A DNA stretch of 64,000 nucleotides, from the NCBI GenBank assembly GCA_009692585.1, contig SHYX01000008.1:1-64000 (forward strand), written 5' to 3'. The position numbers and the translations under genes were made by a program. Each line of letters begins with the position of its first letter. Position 1 is the stretch's first letter. Below, in pieces: positions 35,194 to 43,787 of this stretch. Below the pieces are notes generated by a model, which saw only the letters and a list, made by a program, of their open reading frames with translations, made no database searches and was not told where the DNA came from. This stretch comes from Myxococcales bacterium (lineage in GTDB: Bacteria; Myxococcota; UBA796; SXON01).

Positions 35194-36503
35194 TAGCGCC
35201 AGGCCGCCTCGACCAGGAGCGCGTGCGCGATGGGCGCTTCGATGTCCTGCGGCACGGTGAGGTGGTACCCCACCCCGGTCAGGAGCGAGCTGCCCGGCGC
35301 CGACCAGTGGAGGTTCGCGCCGGCGCGGCCGTCGTAGGTGGCGTCGGGGGTGTCTTGTTCGTCGGGGAGCCCGGTGAGGGTGGGGTCCCAGCCGCCCCCG
35401 CCGACCACCAGGCCGAACGAACGCAACGCACCGCCGACCGGGGTGTCCACGGCGAGGAGCACCAGGCCGCCGACCAGCGGCACGCCGTCGTCTCCTTCCA
35501 CCCCTGCCAGGAACTCGCCCACGATGCTCAACCGTTCGGAGTGCGCGGCCGCCGAGATCGCCGCCACGGTGCGCGGCGTGGACTCGCCCAACGCGGGGGT
35601 GCGCCAGGCGACGCTGCCGCCCACGCGGACACCGAGCGCGTCATCGCCGAAATCCCCGCGCACGCGACCCCGTGCCTCGACCGCGTCGAGGTCGACCACC
35701 TCGGTCGGGCTGGTCCCCCCGGCGTCGGCCACCTCGCCCGTCAGGTCCCACCGCTGGGTGCCGCCGCCGCCCCCTACGCCCAGGGTGGCCTGGGGAAAGA
35801 ACCCACCGGCCCGATCCAGCTCGGCGGACGCGCCCGCGACCCAGAAACGACGCCCATCCTCGAGGTCGTCGGCCAGCCCAAAGGCCGGACGCGCGATGCC
35901 GATGCGACCGAAGGCCCCGGTGGGTCCTGGCTCCTCGATTCGCAGCCACGCGTCCTCGACGACGAGGGCTTCCACCCCGCCGGCCGACAGATAGACCCGC
36001 CCCGACACGAGGCCGCCGTCGACGGCCACGCCCGCGGCAAGGCGCCGCAAGGAGAGCGTCGGCGCCTGGGTCGTGGAGGGATCGAAGCCCACACCGAGCC
36101 AAAGCTCACCCAGCCCGCGGACCCCGTCGAGCGGCGCAAGCACCGCTGCCTCCGCAGTCGAAACCGGCTCGGCGCCGGGCGGGGATTCGGGGGCGTTACG
36201 GGGGGCATGCCCCCCGTCCCCAGAGTCTGGAACCACAGCCTCCAACGCCGGCACTGAGGCCCCCGGCGCTTCGGTGACCGGATCGTTGAGCCAGGCGTCC
36301 ACGATGTCCGGCACCCGCCCGGCCAGCCGCCACTCATCCCACTCGTCGCGCCGGACCTCATGGGTGGCGGTGGGATTCTTTCGCAGAAAGGCCCCGATCT
36401 CCGCCGCGGTGTACACACCCTCGGGGACGATCCCGCGGTACTGGTACCGCAGCGGCATGTCCTCGGCCTGGGCAAGCGTCGCGAGGAGGGCCAGAAGGAG
36501 CAC
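35190..36503 (-). CDS. Porin-like outer-membrane protein with N-terminal soluble domain
   Basis: 437 residues starting MLLLALLATLAQA, an uncharged signal of 13 residues. Residues ~20-90 form a soluble region (YQYRGIVPEGVYTAAEIGAFLRKN, HEVRRDEWDEWRLAGRVPDIVDAW), followed by a Pro/Gly/Ala-rich linker. Residues ~130-437 alternate hydrophobic strands with Gly-rich turns (LSLRRLAAGVAVDGGLVSGRVYLSAGGVEA, SLLTGVGYHLTV) and end in LLVEAAWRY, a barrel terminus. The gene lies 30 bp downstream of the propeller lipoprotein gene. A channel or anchor for its lipoprotein partners is the natural inference; substrate unknown. Confidence 0.75.
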   Translation of the reverse strand: MLLLALLATLAQAEDMPLRYQYRGIVPEGVYTAAEIGAFLRKNPTATHEVRRDEWDEWRLAGRVPDIVDAWLNDPVTEAPGASVPALEAVVPDSGDGGHAPRNAPESPPGAEPVSTAEAAVLAPLDGVRGLGELWLGVGFDPSTTQAPTLSLRRLAAGVAVDGGLVSGRVYLSAGGVEALVVEDAWLRIEEPGPTGAFGRIGIARPAFGLADDLEDGRRFWVAGASAELDRAGGFFPQATLGVGGGGGTQRWDLTGEVADAGGTSPTEVVDLDAVEARGRVRGDFGDDALGVRVGGSVAWRTPALGESTPRTVAAISAAAHSERLSIVGEFLAGVEGDDGVPLVGGLVLLAVDTPVGGALRSFGLVVGGGGWDPTLTGLPDEQDTPDATYDGRAGANLHWSAPGSSLLTGVGYHLTVPQDIEAPIAHALLVEAAWRY

Positions 36504-36533
36504 GGCGCCGCTTATACCGCGGGCGCCCCGGCT

Positions 36534-38819
36534 TCACTCACCACGGACGGGGTCCAGGGCGCGGACGTCGGACGGAAGGGCCCACTCCACCGCTCCGGTC
36601 GCGACGTACCGCGTGTTGATACGGCTGATGAAGTCCTGGAGCATGGTCTCCGCCGCGAGCTCTGGCTCCGGGCCATCGCCGTCAGGGTCGGCGGTGACCG
36701 GGGCGTCGACGCCGTCACGGAGGTTCAGCGTACCGGTGTCGTGGATGTGGAAATACCAGGTATTGAGCGAGCCCGCCTTACGATTGGCGACCGCGCTGCG
36801 GAGCCACTGCCACTGCATTTCGAAGTCATCGGGCCGGTAGGCGATGTCGGTGGCCACCTCGAAGAAATCGAGCATGTAGAGTCCCGACGCCTGCTGCTCG
36901 GCCAGTTTGACCGTCGCCGAGTTCACGCCCGGGAGGTACAGCAGGTTGGACGTCGGACTGTCCTGGTCCCAGTGGTCGATGTCCGCCGGGTGCCACGCCG
37001 CCGCGCGGGCTTCGACGCGCCATGGAGAGGGATTCTTGCCGCGCGGATCGTCGAAATCGATGGCGTTATAGGCCCAGGCTCCGGCGAAAAGACTTAGATC
37101 GAAGCCCCGAAGCCCGAGGGTCGGACGGTCGATGGTACGGTACAGCCTCAACCAGTCGTACTCCCACATCCCGTGGCGATCGCCGCCGACGATGAAGGAG
37201 GCGCCACCGGGTATGTGGCGATCCGCGACGTCGACCCGAGGCGCCAGGAACGCCAGGTAACAGTCCCAATCGCCGAGATCGCAGTACTCAGGATCGTCGG
37301 GGAAACAGGCCGCCCCGCTACTCGCCGCGATGTAGTTGGGATCTTCGGGGGTGCACAGGTCGGGATTGTAGGGCGCACCGCCGGCGCTGCAGTGGTAGCA
37401 GGGCCGATTGTGAAGCATGGCGCCCAGCTCGAAGCCGAGGTCGGCGAGCTCGCCATAGACCGCCGTCTGTCCGCAGAGCTCGGCCTTCTCGGCAAAGTTG
37501 TCGGTGATCGCCATCGCGATGGGAATGCCGTAGCCGGCCAGGACGCGGGCGTTGTTCCGCACCAGGGTCAGCTCGTCGTCGAAGGTGACGCCATCGCCCG
37601 AGCACGGAAGCGCCATGTTGACGTCGGAGGGCTCCTCGATGGTGGTGAACAAGAAGATGCGCAGCGGATCGAGCACCTGCACGTCTTCGACCGGGGCCAG
37701 GACGGTGAACGACACCACGGCGCTGTCCGGAGCGCTCCAGAAGACGGGCACGTCTCCGGTGGCCGAAGGCTCCCCCAGACGGAGCACCGTGCCGTCGATC
37801 GGCCAGGTGGCGCGCACGTTGCCGGCCTGAAACAGCGCCACGGACTGAAACCCGTCGGACTCGACGACACCCCAGGCGATGCCCCGGACCGGATCCGCGA
37901 CGAGCTCGCCAACCGTTCCAGCCACCGAAGTGAGGGTCGCGGTCGCGACATGCTCCGCATCGAAGGTCACCTGCGCCACGCCCGCCGCCCCCATCGCGAC
38001 CCACGCATCGCCGGTCCGCTCCGCGAAGGCGACATCCAGGATGGCGGCCGGCGCCTGCCACGCGCCGAGCGCCGCGAGCTCGGCCGTCCCGAGTTGGACC
38101 AGGCGGTCGCCGGACCGGTCGTGGACGAGCACTCGATCACCGACAACCGCCAGCTTCCCTGGTGCAAAACCCAGGCTCTCGGTGCGTAGGACCGAGGGCA
38201 TGTCACCGACCGTGAGCTTGGCCAGCGCCCCTTGCGCCGGAGAGCTCAACAAGAGCACGTCGTCGTCGGGCAGCCAGGCGCAGTCCCCCGTCCAGTTCAC
38301 CGCCTGGGCGAGCGCGATCGGCAGCTTCACCGCGCTGACCGCCCGGAGGTAGCTGTACGGGTCGTCGCCTTCCAGAGACAGGTCGATCACCTCCAGCTTG
38401 TCGCCGCCCGCTTTGAGCAGGTAGAGCGCGCCGCTCGCCGCGTCGGTGCAGACGTTCAATGTCGCGACAGTCGATGCGATTCGTCCGCTGGTCCAGGTGA
38501 TCCCTCCACGGCAGATGCCGTTTTCGTCCACGGTACCGCCGGCGCAGTAGTCGCCGATCGGATGAACATAGGTGTCGAGCAGGGTACGGAAGGTGGTCCG
38601 CGCCCCGTCCAACGCCAGGACTACGCCGGTCAGGGGGTTGACGAACGCCAGCGCCACGCCCTGTTGACCGGGCAGGGTGCCGGTGGCGACCGACTCAACC
38701 GAGTAGTGCACGGCCGGCTCCGGGATCTCGCTATCTCCCGGCTCCTCGCCAGTATCGGCCGTGTCAACGCCGTCCGGGGCAGCGTGCCGGCAGGCGAGGT
38801 GGAGCAGCGCCAGGATCAC
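36534..38819 (-). CDS. Lipoprotein: N-terminal beta-propeller and C-terminal polysaccharide-deacetylase-like region
   Basis: GTG at 38819 overlaps the TGA of the upstream gene (GTGA), giving 761 residues from MILALLHLAC, a nine-residue lipoprotein signal; the longer reading of this frame adds an antisense-like tail. Residues ~30-350 show propeller strands (VALAFVNPLTGVVLALDG, NVCTDAASGALYLLKAGGDKLEVIDLSL, LAVVGDRVLVHDRSGDRLVQLG). From ~375 the layout (RIFLFTTIEEPSDVNMALPC, VRNNARVLAGYGIPIAMAI, ELADLGFELGAMLHNRPCYHC, WYFHIHDTG) resembles the (beta/alpha) barrel of NodB-like deacetylases, without a clean catalytic motif. Cys-rich insertions and a CYHC segment are noteworthy. Function uncertain; glycan binding is plausible. 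Confidence 0.7.
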   Translation of the reverse strand: MILALLHLACRHAAPDGVDTADTGEEPGDSEIPEPAVHYSVESVATGTLPGQQGVALAFVNPLTGVVLALDGARTTFRTLLDTYVHPIGDYCAGGTVDENGICRGGITWTSGRIASTVATLNVCTDAASGALYLLKAGGDKLEVIDLSLEGDDPYSYLRAVSAVKLPIALAQAVNWTGDCAWLPDDDVLLLSSPAQGALAKLTVGDMPSVLRTESLGFAPGKLAVVGDRVLVHDRSGDRLVQLGTAELAALGAWQAPAAILDVAFAERTGDAWVAMGAAGVAQVTFDAEHVATATLTSVAGTVGELVADPVRGIAWGVVESDGFQSVALFQAGNVRATWPIDGTVLRLGEPSATGDVPVFWSAPDSAVVSFTVLAPVEDVQVLDPLRIFLFTTIEEPSDVNMALPCSGDGVTFDDELTLVRNNARVLAGYGIPIAMAITDNFAEKAELCGQTAVYGELADLGFELGAMLHNRPCYHCSAGGAPYNPDLCTPEDPNYIAASSGAACFPDDPEYCDLGDWDCYLAFLAPRVDVADRHIPGGASFIVGGDRHGMWEYDWLRLYRTIDRPTLGLRGFDLSLFAGAWAYNAIDFDDPRGKNPSPWRVEARAAAWHPADIDHWDQDSPTSNLLYLPGVNSATVKLAEQQASGLYMLDFFEVATDIAYRPDDFEMQWQWLRSAVANRKAGSLNTWYFHIHDTGTLNLRDGVDAPVTADPDGDGPEPELAAETMLQDFISRINTRYVATGAVEWALPSDVRALDPVRGE

Positions 38820-40156
38820 GGCGCCCCCGCCAGCGGGGCGATGGCCAACCCCACCGCCGAACCGGTGGCGCCGGTGCCCGAGTACCACATCCACAGCTCA
38901 TCGCCGACGACCACGATCGGCGCCGAGAGCACCGAACTGCTCTCCCAGGTGCCTGCCTCTGTCGCCGCGGTGAACACGGGCTCTCCGGCGCGTACCCAGT
39001 GGATTCCGTCGCGACTCATCGCCCAGCCGACGGTGAAGGCCCCGGTGTCGCCGGCGGTGTAGGTCATGTAGTACCAGCCGTCGTGACGAAGGACCTCGTT
39101 CGCCTTGACCTGATTGGTTTCCCAGTCGAGCCGGTCTTGATCCCCTTCGAACACCGGATTCTTACAATAGCGGGACCAGGTGTACCCGTCGGGCGAGTAG
39201 GCGTAGCCGATGCGATGGTAGCCGGTCGAGTACCACATCTCCCACCAGCCGTCCTCGCGCACCAGGACGCTGGGGTGGGCCACCGCCTGCCCCGCCCACG
39301 TGGACTCCTCCTCCGTCCAGGAAAACACGGGGTTCTCGGGGACGTCGATCACCGACGATGGATCCTCCCCGACCGCGAGCCCGATGTTGAGGTTGCCGGT
39401 TTCCTCGGACCGCCCGGTGTAGTACATGAACCAGGAGCCGTCGTGCTCTAGGATCATCGGCGAATTGGTACTGTAACGCCGCCAACTCCCCTCGATGCCG
39501 TCCCCGGAGTACAGCGGGTTGCGCGGGTCCTTGGTCCAGTTGATCCCATCGAGTGAGGTCGCGACACCCACGATGTAGTCGACCGCGGCAGTGCCGGCGA
39601 ACCACATCACCCACCCGTCGTCCGTGCGCGCGACGCTCGGAACGATGTCGCCCACCTCGTCCCAGGTGCCCGCCTCTCCCGGCGGGAGCACGGGGTTGCC
39701 CGCATACCGGACGAACCTCGGCGTCCAGGGCAGGGTGTCGACCGGTGTGACGTCACGCTCGAAGCCATCGGCCCAGCCGAACGCCGCCACCGTCGCCGCC
39801 GTCCTGGTGGTCGCCGACTCCAGGTCGAGCGTCGCGGTCACCAGCGCTTCGTGGACGCCGACGTCGAGACCCACACCGCAGATCGACGCGGTGCCATCCC
39901 GTCCGGTGGGCACGTCCGCACCGAAGGCCCGATCCCCGATCCACACGTCCACGAGGGCGTCGTCGACCCCCTGACCGTCGCGGGTGACCACCACGCTGAA
40001 ACACACCTCGGCGCACTCGTCGACGGCGACCACCGGACCTGTCGCCGCGATGGCGAGCGGGCCGGCCGGCGAGGTGTCCACGGTGTCGTCTCCCGGCATC
40101 ACCGGCTGTGGAAACCCGGTGTCGTCAGTGGCGCAGCCGAACCAGAGCGCGATCAT
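38816..40156 (-). CDS. Five-bladed beta-propeller lipoprotein (GH43/GH130-like fold)
   Basis: ATG at 40156 overlaps the upstream TGA (ATGA). The 446-residue product begins MIALWFGCATDD: seven residues before the predicted lipidated Cys, no basic residue, and no in-frame start upstream. After a spacer and a small Ig-like domain (~25-130) come five propeller blades, each with NPV/EPV-F/L...W...P-x-V...W-x-MWY-x-G, for example PVLPPGEAGTWDE, NPLYSGDGIEGSWRRY, NPVFSWTEEESTWAGQ and EPVFTAATEAGTW. This five-blade layout is that of GH32/43/62/130-type glycan hydrolases or phosphorylases. Catalytic Asp/Glu triads are not obvious, so a glycan-binding or inactive version is possible. Confidence 0.8.
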   Translation of the reverse strand: MIALWFGCATDDTGFPQPVMPGDDTVDTSPAGPLAIAATGPVVAVDECAEVCFSVVVTRDGQGVDDALVDVWIGDRAFGADVPTGRDGTASICGVGLDVGVHEALVTATLDLESATTRTAATVAAFGWADGFERDVTPVDTLPWTPRFVRYAGNPVLPPGEAGTWDEVGDIVPSVARTDDGWVMWFAGTAAVDYIVGVATSLDGINWTKDPRNPLYSGDGIEGSWRRYSTNSPMILEHDGSWFMYYTGRSEETGNLNIGLAVGEDPSSVIDVPENPVFSWTEEESTWAGQAVAHPSVLVREDGWWEMWYSTGYHRIGYAYSPDGYTWSRYCKNPVFEGDQDRLDWETNQVKANEVLRHDGWYYMTYTAGDTGAFTVGWAMSRDGIHWVRAGEPVFTAATEAGTWESSSVLSAPIVVVGDELWMWYSGTGATGSAVGLAIAPLAGAP

Positions 40157-41811
40157 CGCCGCCGCCGTGCGGACATCGTGACCACCACCAGCACGAAGCC
40201 GCCCGCGACCGAGGCGCCGCCGCCGTCACAGGCGCATCGGTGCGTTGGCCCGGAAGCCAATGCGTCGCCGGAGTCGTGGGTGTCGAAGATCGGCACGGTG
40301 TCGTCCGCCGAGTCGGCCGTATCCGCCCCGGTGTCGCCGGTGTCGCCGGTGTCCCGCACACAATCCGGGTCATCGGTGGCGAGCAGTCCGTCACAATCCT
40401 GGTCGGCCTCGGGCTGTGCGCAGGCCTCCGACGCGCCGGGATGCACCCGGTCATCGTTGTCGTCGCAGTCGCCGTCCGCCGGTGAGTACCCGTCCCGATC
40501 GGTGTCGCCGTCGACAGGATCGAACCACACCGGCGAGCCCCAGACATGGTCGAGCGTGCTGTCGCCCCCATCCATGCACCCGCTCGGCCACCACCCCGAC
40601 GCATCGACCTCAAGGTCGACGAAGAGGTGCTCCGGCAGCTCGGCGGCGGGGATGGTCACCTGCCAGGTGCCGGGCGCCGTCGCGATCATCGGCCACCCCG
40701 CGTCGGGGGCCAACGCCATGGCGCTCAGTACGCTCGCGGCTGCGTCCGTCGGCACCCTGGCCTCCACCACGATGTCCTGGCCGTTGGCGAAGGGCACCGC
40801 CTCGCCCATCGCGGCGACGAAGCTGCCATCCGGGAGCCGCACCTCGACCACCAGTGGCAACATCGGGCCGGTCGTCGCGTAGGTTCGACGCTCGCTGAAC
40901 GCGGCGAAGAGGGCGGCACGGTCGAAGGGCTCGATCGCATCGAGCACCACGACGGTGAGTCCCGACCCGTAGGGCTGATCCTGCACGGTGTCGATTCCGC
41001 AGGTCTGGCCTGGGTGACTGTCGTGGTTGTCGCTACCGGCGGCGAAGCCGAAGCGCAGGCCGCTGCCGCGCGGGTCCAGCCCAGCCAGCACCGACCCCGA
41101 CGGCGCGTAGCCACTCCAGGGGATGTCGAACGTCGATTCCGCGTCCATGGAGCTGCCGTGCTCGGAGTAGACTTCGACGGTCGGCTCATAGTCGGCGTCG
41201 AAGCAGCTCCAATCGGTGGTCATCGGCTTTTTCACCCCGGGATGGTGCGGCAACAGCAGCGCCGGCCCCATCGCGGCCGTGAGCCCGTCCATGAACGTCG
41301 TGAGCACTGCGCATTCGGAGATCTCGTTGCTCAGGCTGCCGCTGGGCTGGGTGTCGGCCATCACGAGGCCAGAAAGCACTTCTTCATCGCCGAAAAAGAG
41401 CAGGGAGCGGTGACCGACATCCGATCCATCCGGCAGCTCGACGAACACCTCGGCACCCGGGAGCGTGACCAGCCCACCCTCGGGGTCGTTCAGCGCGTTG
41501 ACGTGCTGGAACACCGTCTCGAAATTCTCGGCGCTGGTCGTCGCCGCCGCGCTGGTGACGTGGTCGAGGCTCGCGAAGAAGTCGAGTCCATTGGCGCGCG
41601 CCACGACGCCGAGGTCGGTGCTCGCCCCGCAGACCCCGGGTTCGCCGGTGCTGAAGCGCGTGCAGGTGCCGATGTCTGAGCTCCCCCCGTCTCCCGACGC
41701 GCCGGTGTGGCTGTGGATGTCCCCGTAGTAGAAGCGCAGACCCTCGAATTCATCCGCCGCGAGGGCGGTAAATGCCAGCAGCGTGAGGAGCATGTTCGCG
41801 TAGACGACCAT
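40153..41811 (-). CDS. Exported PHP/DUF3604-like protein with MopE metal motif and MYXO-CTERM-like tail
   Basis: The start is ATG at 41811 (MVVYANMLLTLLAFTALAA) or ATG at 41793; a longer upstream frame through the broken gene is rejected. About 552 residues. PHP-type metal motifs are YYGDIHSHTGASGDGG, FFASLDHVTS, LLLPHHPGVK and GSDNHDSHPGQ, in the order of DUF3604/PHP phosphoesterase-like proteins. Late residues include DGDTDRDGYSPADGDCDDND and ADQDCDGLLATDDPDC, a MopE-like metal-binding block, then an acidic DTG repeat. The last residues HRCACDGGGASVAGGFVLVV...SARRRR match the Cys-hydrophobic-Arg plan of MYXO-CTERM anchors. It heads the five-gene envelope operon; the phosphoesterase activity is inferred. 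Confidence 0.8.
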   Translation of the reverse strand: MVVYANMLLTLLAFTALAADEFEGLRFYYGDIHSHTGASGDGGSSDIGTCTRFSTGEPGVCGASTDLGVVARANGLDFFASLDHVTSAAATTSAENFETVFQHVNALNDPEGGLVTLPGAEVFVELPDGSDVGHRSLLFFGDEEVLSGLVMADTQPSGSLSNEISECAVLTTFMDGLTAAMGPALLLPHHPGVKKPMTTDWSCFDADYEPTVEVYSEHGSSMDAESTFDIPWSGYAPSGSVLAGLDPRGSGLRFGFAAGSDNHDSHPGQTCGIDTVQDQPYGSGLTVVVLDAIEPFDRAALFAAFSERRTYATTGPMLPLVVEVRLPDGSFVAAMGEAVPFANGQDIVVEARVPTDAAASVLSAMALAPDAGWPMIATAPGTWQVTIPAAELPEHLFVDLEVDASGWWPSGCMDGGDSTLDHVWGSPVWFDPVDGDTDRDGYSPADGDCDDNDDRVHPGASEACAQPEADQDCDGLLATDDPDCVRDTGDTGDTGADTADSADDTVPIFDTHDSGDALASGPTHRCACDGGGASVAGGFVLVVVTMSARRRR

Positions 41812-41959
41812 AGCACCGGCCGGGGCGCTGCGGTAGGTCTGGACGCGCGTGACCGCCGCCGTGCGTCGCGGCCCGCGCCGACCCGCACGCACCGCGCCAT
41901 CGCCGCGCAGAACGTGGAGCAGGCCGAGAACTCCCGGGCTGACCCGCACGAGAGCGCCG

Positions 41960-42260
41960 CTATCGAGCGAGCCCGCGCAGCATCGCCCCAACTCGCCGGA
42001 GCTTCGGGCGAGCCGACCAAATCCAGGGCCGCGCAGGCTTCCGCGGCGGAGCCGGAGGCGATTCTGTAGTGATTGCGCCCGGTATCGCCGCCGCCGGACC
42101 GCCCCTCCGCGATGTTGAGCACCACCGAGTCGGCGGACCGTTGGAGTTGACCGCGCAGTGGCGACCGCCCGGTGGCGATCCGCAACGGCGGGCAGGCCCG
42201 AGCGACCTCCAGCGCGAGACGGTAGACATCGAGATTCTCATGATCGAAGGCGTATTCCAC
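41960..42260 (-). pseudogene. Broken four-helix-bundle protein gene (23S rRNA intervening-sequence/S23 family)
   Basis: From GTG at 42260, with GGAG just upstream, the frame reads VEYAFDHENLDVYRLALEVA and then RGQLQRSADSVVLNIAEG and GSAAEACAALDLV, the first three helices of the four-helix-bundle family often found inside rRNA genes. After ALDLV the frame continues without a stop into the next gene, which is not family-like. In the neighbouring frame the sequence PKLRRVGAMLRGLAR followed by TAG (41960-41962) is the typical last helix and terminus. An internal loss of part of the third-fourth helix linker, not a multiple of three, therefore splits the gene near 42000-42020. It is probably inactive. 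Confidence 0.75.
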
Positions 42261-42611
42261 TCTGACTCCGGCGGGCCGCGGGTTGAAGGACGTGCGGCCC
42301 CCGCCAAAGCGGGGCCGCAACCGAACCAACCCGTGGATCGCCGGAGTCACCCGAGCGCTTCGCTCATCGAACCTCGTTCATCGGACGGGCGCGATCCGAG
42401 ACTCGGCGATTGAGCCTCGGTCGCCGGAAATCGCGTTTCGCCTTTCGAACCTCGGCTTTCGAGACTCGGTTGCCGAATCTCGGTCATCGGTCATCGGTCA
42501 TCGGACCTCGTCGATCGGTCATCGGTCACGAGGCCCACGGACTTTGCGACCGCCCTGGGGCCTCTCGCGCGGCCGCCGCCGACCGCGATACGAGCGCCCG
42601 CCGAGGCCACC
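42261..42611. repeat. Non-coding island with degenerate CTCGG and TCATCGG repeats
   Basis: This 351-bp stretch lies between the broken four-helix gene and the thiolase gene and encodes no convincing protein. From about 42375 to 42530 it holds irregularly spaced copies of a GA(G/A)NCTCGG-type core (for example GAGACTCGG twice, GAGCCTCGG, GAACCTCGG, GAATCTCGG). At ~42482-42503 a GGTCATC heptamer is repeated about three times, with two more copies near 42516-42527. Units are too short and irregular for CRISPR. They may be decayed repeat elements or sequence-slippage products. No promoter boxes were identified, though the thiolase promoter must lie here. Confidence 0.6.
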
Positions 42612-43787
42612 ATGGACCATCCCGTCGTCGTACTCCCGCTGCGCACCCCGATCGGCCGCTTCCTCGGAGGGCTCTCGGAGGTCCGCGCGGACGACCTCGC
42701 GGCCCTGATCCTGCGCGAGGTGGTGGCTCGCAGCGGCCTCGATCCCGCCGAGGTCGACGAGGTGATCCTCGGCTGCGCCAACCAGGCCGGCGAAGACAAC
42801 CGCAATGTCGCGCGCATGGCGACGCTCCTCGCCGGACTGCCTGTCGAGACCCCCGCCTACACCGTGAACCGGCTGTGCGCGTCGGGGCTGGAGGCGGTGA
42901 TCAACGCCGCGCGCATGATCCGCACCGGCGATGCACGTCTGGTCCTCGCGGGCGGTGTCGAATGTATGTCCCGCGCGCCCTACGTTTTTGCCCGCGGCGG
43001 CGTGGCACCTAAGTTCGGCAACATCACCGGCTTCGACACCTCGCTGGGTTGGCGATTTCCGAATCCGAAGCTCGAAGCACTCTTTCCGCTGGAGGCGATG
43101 GGAGAGACGGCGGAGAACCTGGCGGAACGCCACCACATCTCCCGCGAGGACCAGGACGCCTACGCCGCGGAGAGCCACCGACGCGCCCTGGCTGCCGACT
43201 TCTCCGCCGAGATGGTCGCGGTCCCCCGGGTCAAGGACGCCCCGCTCACCAAGGACGAGGGACCCCGCGCGGATTCGACGATCGAAGGCCTGGCGCGGCT
43301 GAAGCCGGCGTTCCGCAAGGGTGGAACGGTCACCGCCGGGAACTCATCGACCCTCAACGACGGGGCCTCGGCGATGATCATCGCCCACCCCGCTGCCGCC
43401 CGCGAGCGCGGGTTGGTGCCGATCGGTCGGGTGCTGGCGTGCGCTTCGGCGGGCGTCGATCCGCGTGTCATGGGCATCGGCCCGGTGCCGGCGGTGCGCA
43501 GGTGCCTGAGCAGGGCTGGACTCTCGGTGGCGGACATCGGTCTGTGGGAGCTGAACGAGGCCTTCGCCGCGCAGTCGTTGGCGGTCGTGCGAGAGCTCGG
43601 CCTGGACCACGACAAGGTCAACGTCAAGGGCGGGGCGATCGCGCTGGGGCACCCGCTGGGCAGCTCCGGAGCGCGCATCTCCGCGACGCTGCTCCACACG
43701 ATGCGCGAGCGTGGTGAGCGCTATGGTGTCGCGACTCTTTGCGTGGGTGTCGGCCAGGGGGTCGCCACCCTCTTCGAGGCGATCTGA
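42612..43787 (+). CDS. Thiolase (acetyl-CoA acyltransferase family)
   Basis: 391 residues, the usual length. The nucleophilic Cys lies in [19 protein letters not shown]; the C-terminal acid/base His and Cys are in [14 protein letters not shown] and [11 protein letters not shown]; and [17 protein letters not shown] is the conserved ENA-type loop. The enzyme interconverts acyl-CoA plus acetyl-CoA with beta-ketoacyl-CoA, serving beta-oxidation or aromatic degradation, or acetoacetyl-CoA formation. Sequence details resemble the PcaF/FadA group, but I do not assign a specific pathway. Its TGA overlaps the ATG of the next gene (ATGA), so the two are coupled. The upstream region is the repeat island. 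Confidence 0.9.
   Translation: MDHPVVVLPLRTPIGRFLGGLSEVRADDLAALILREVVARSGLDPAEVDEVILGCANQAGEDNRNVARMATLLAGLPVETPAYTVNRLCASGLEAVINAARMIRTGDARLVLAGGVECMSRAPYVFARGGVAPKFGNITGFDTSLGWRFPNPKLEALFPLEAMGETAENLAERHHISREDQDAYAAESHRRALAADFSAEMVAVPRVKDAPLTKDEGPRADSTIEGLARLKPAFRKGGTVTAGNSSTLNDGASAMIIAHPAAARERGLVPIGRVLACASAGVDPRVMGIGPVPAVRRCLSRAGLSVADIGLWELNEAFAAQSLAVVRELGLDHDKVNVKGGAIALGHPLGSSGARISATLLHTMRERGERYGVATLCVGVGQGVATLFEAI

Noticed and set aside
42375..42530. Repeat island as a CRISPR array or transposon end
   Set aside because: Cores are too short and irregularly spaced for CRISPR, and no transposase or clear terminal inverted repeats were seen.
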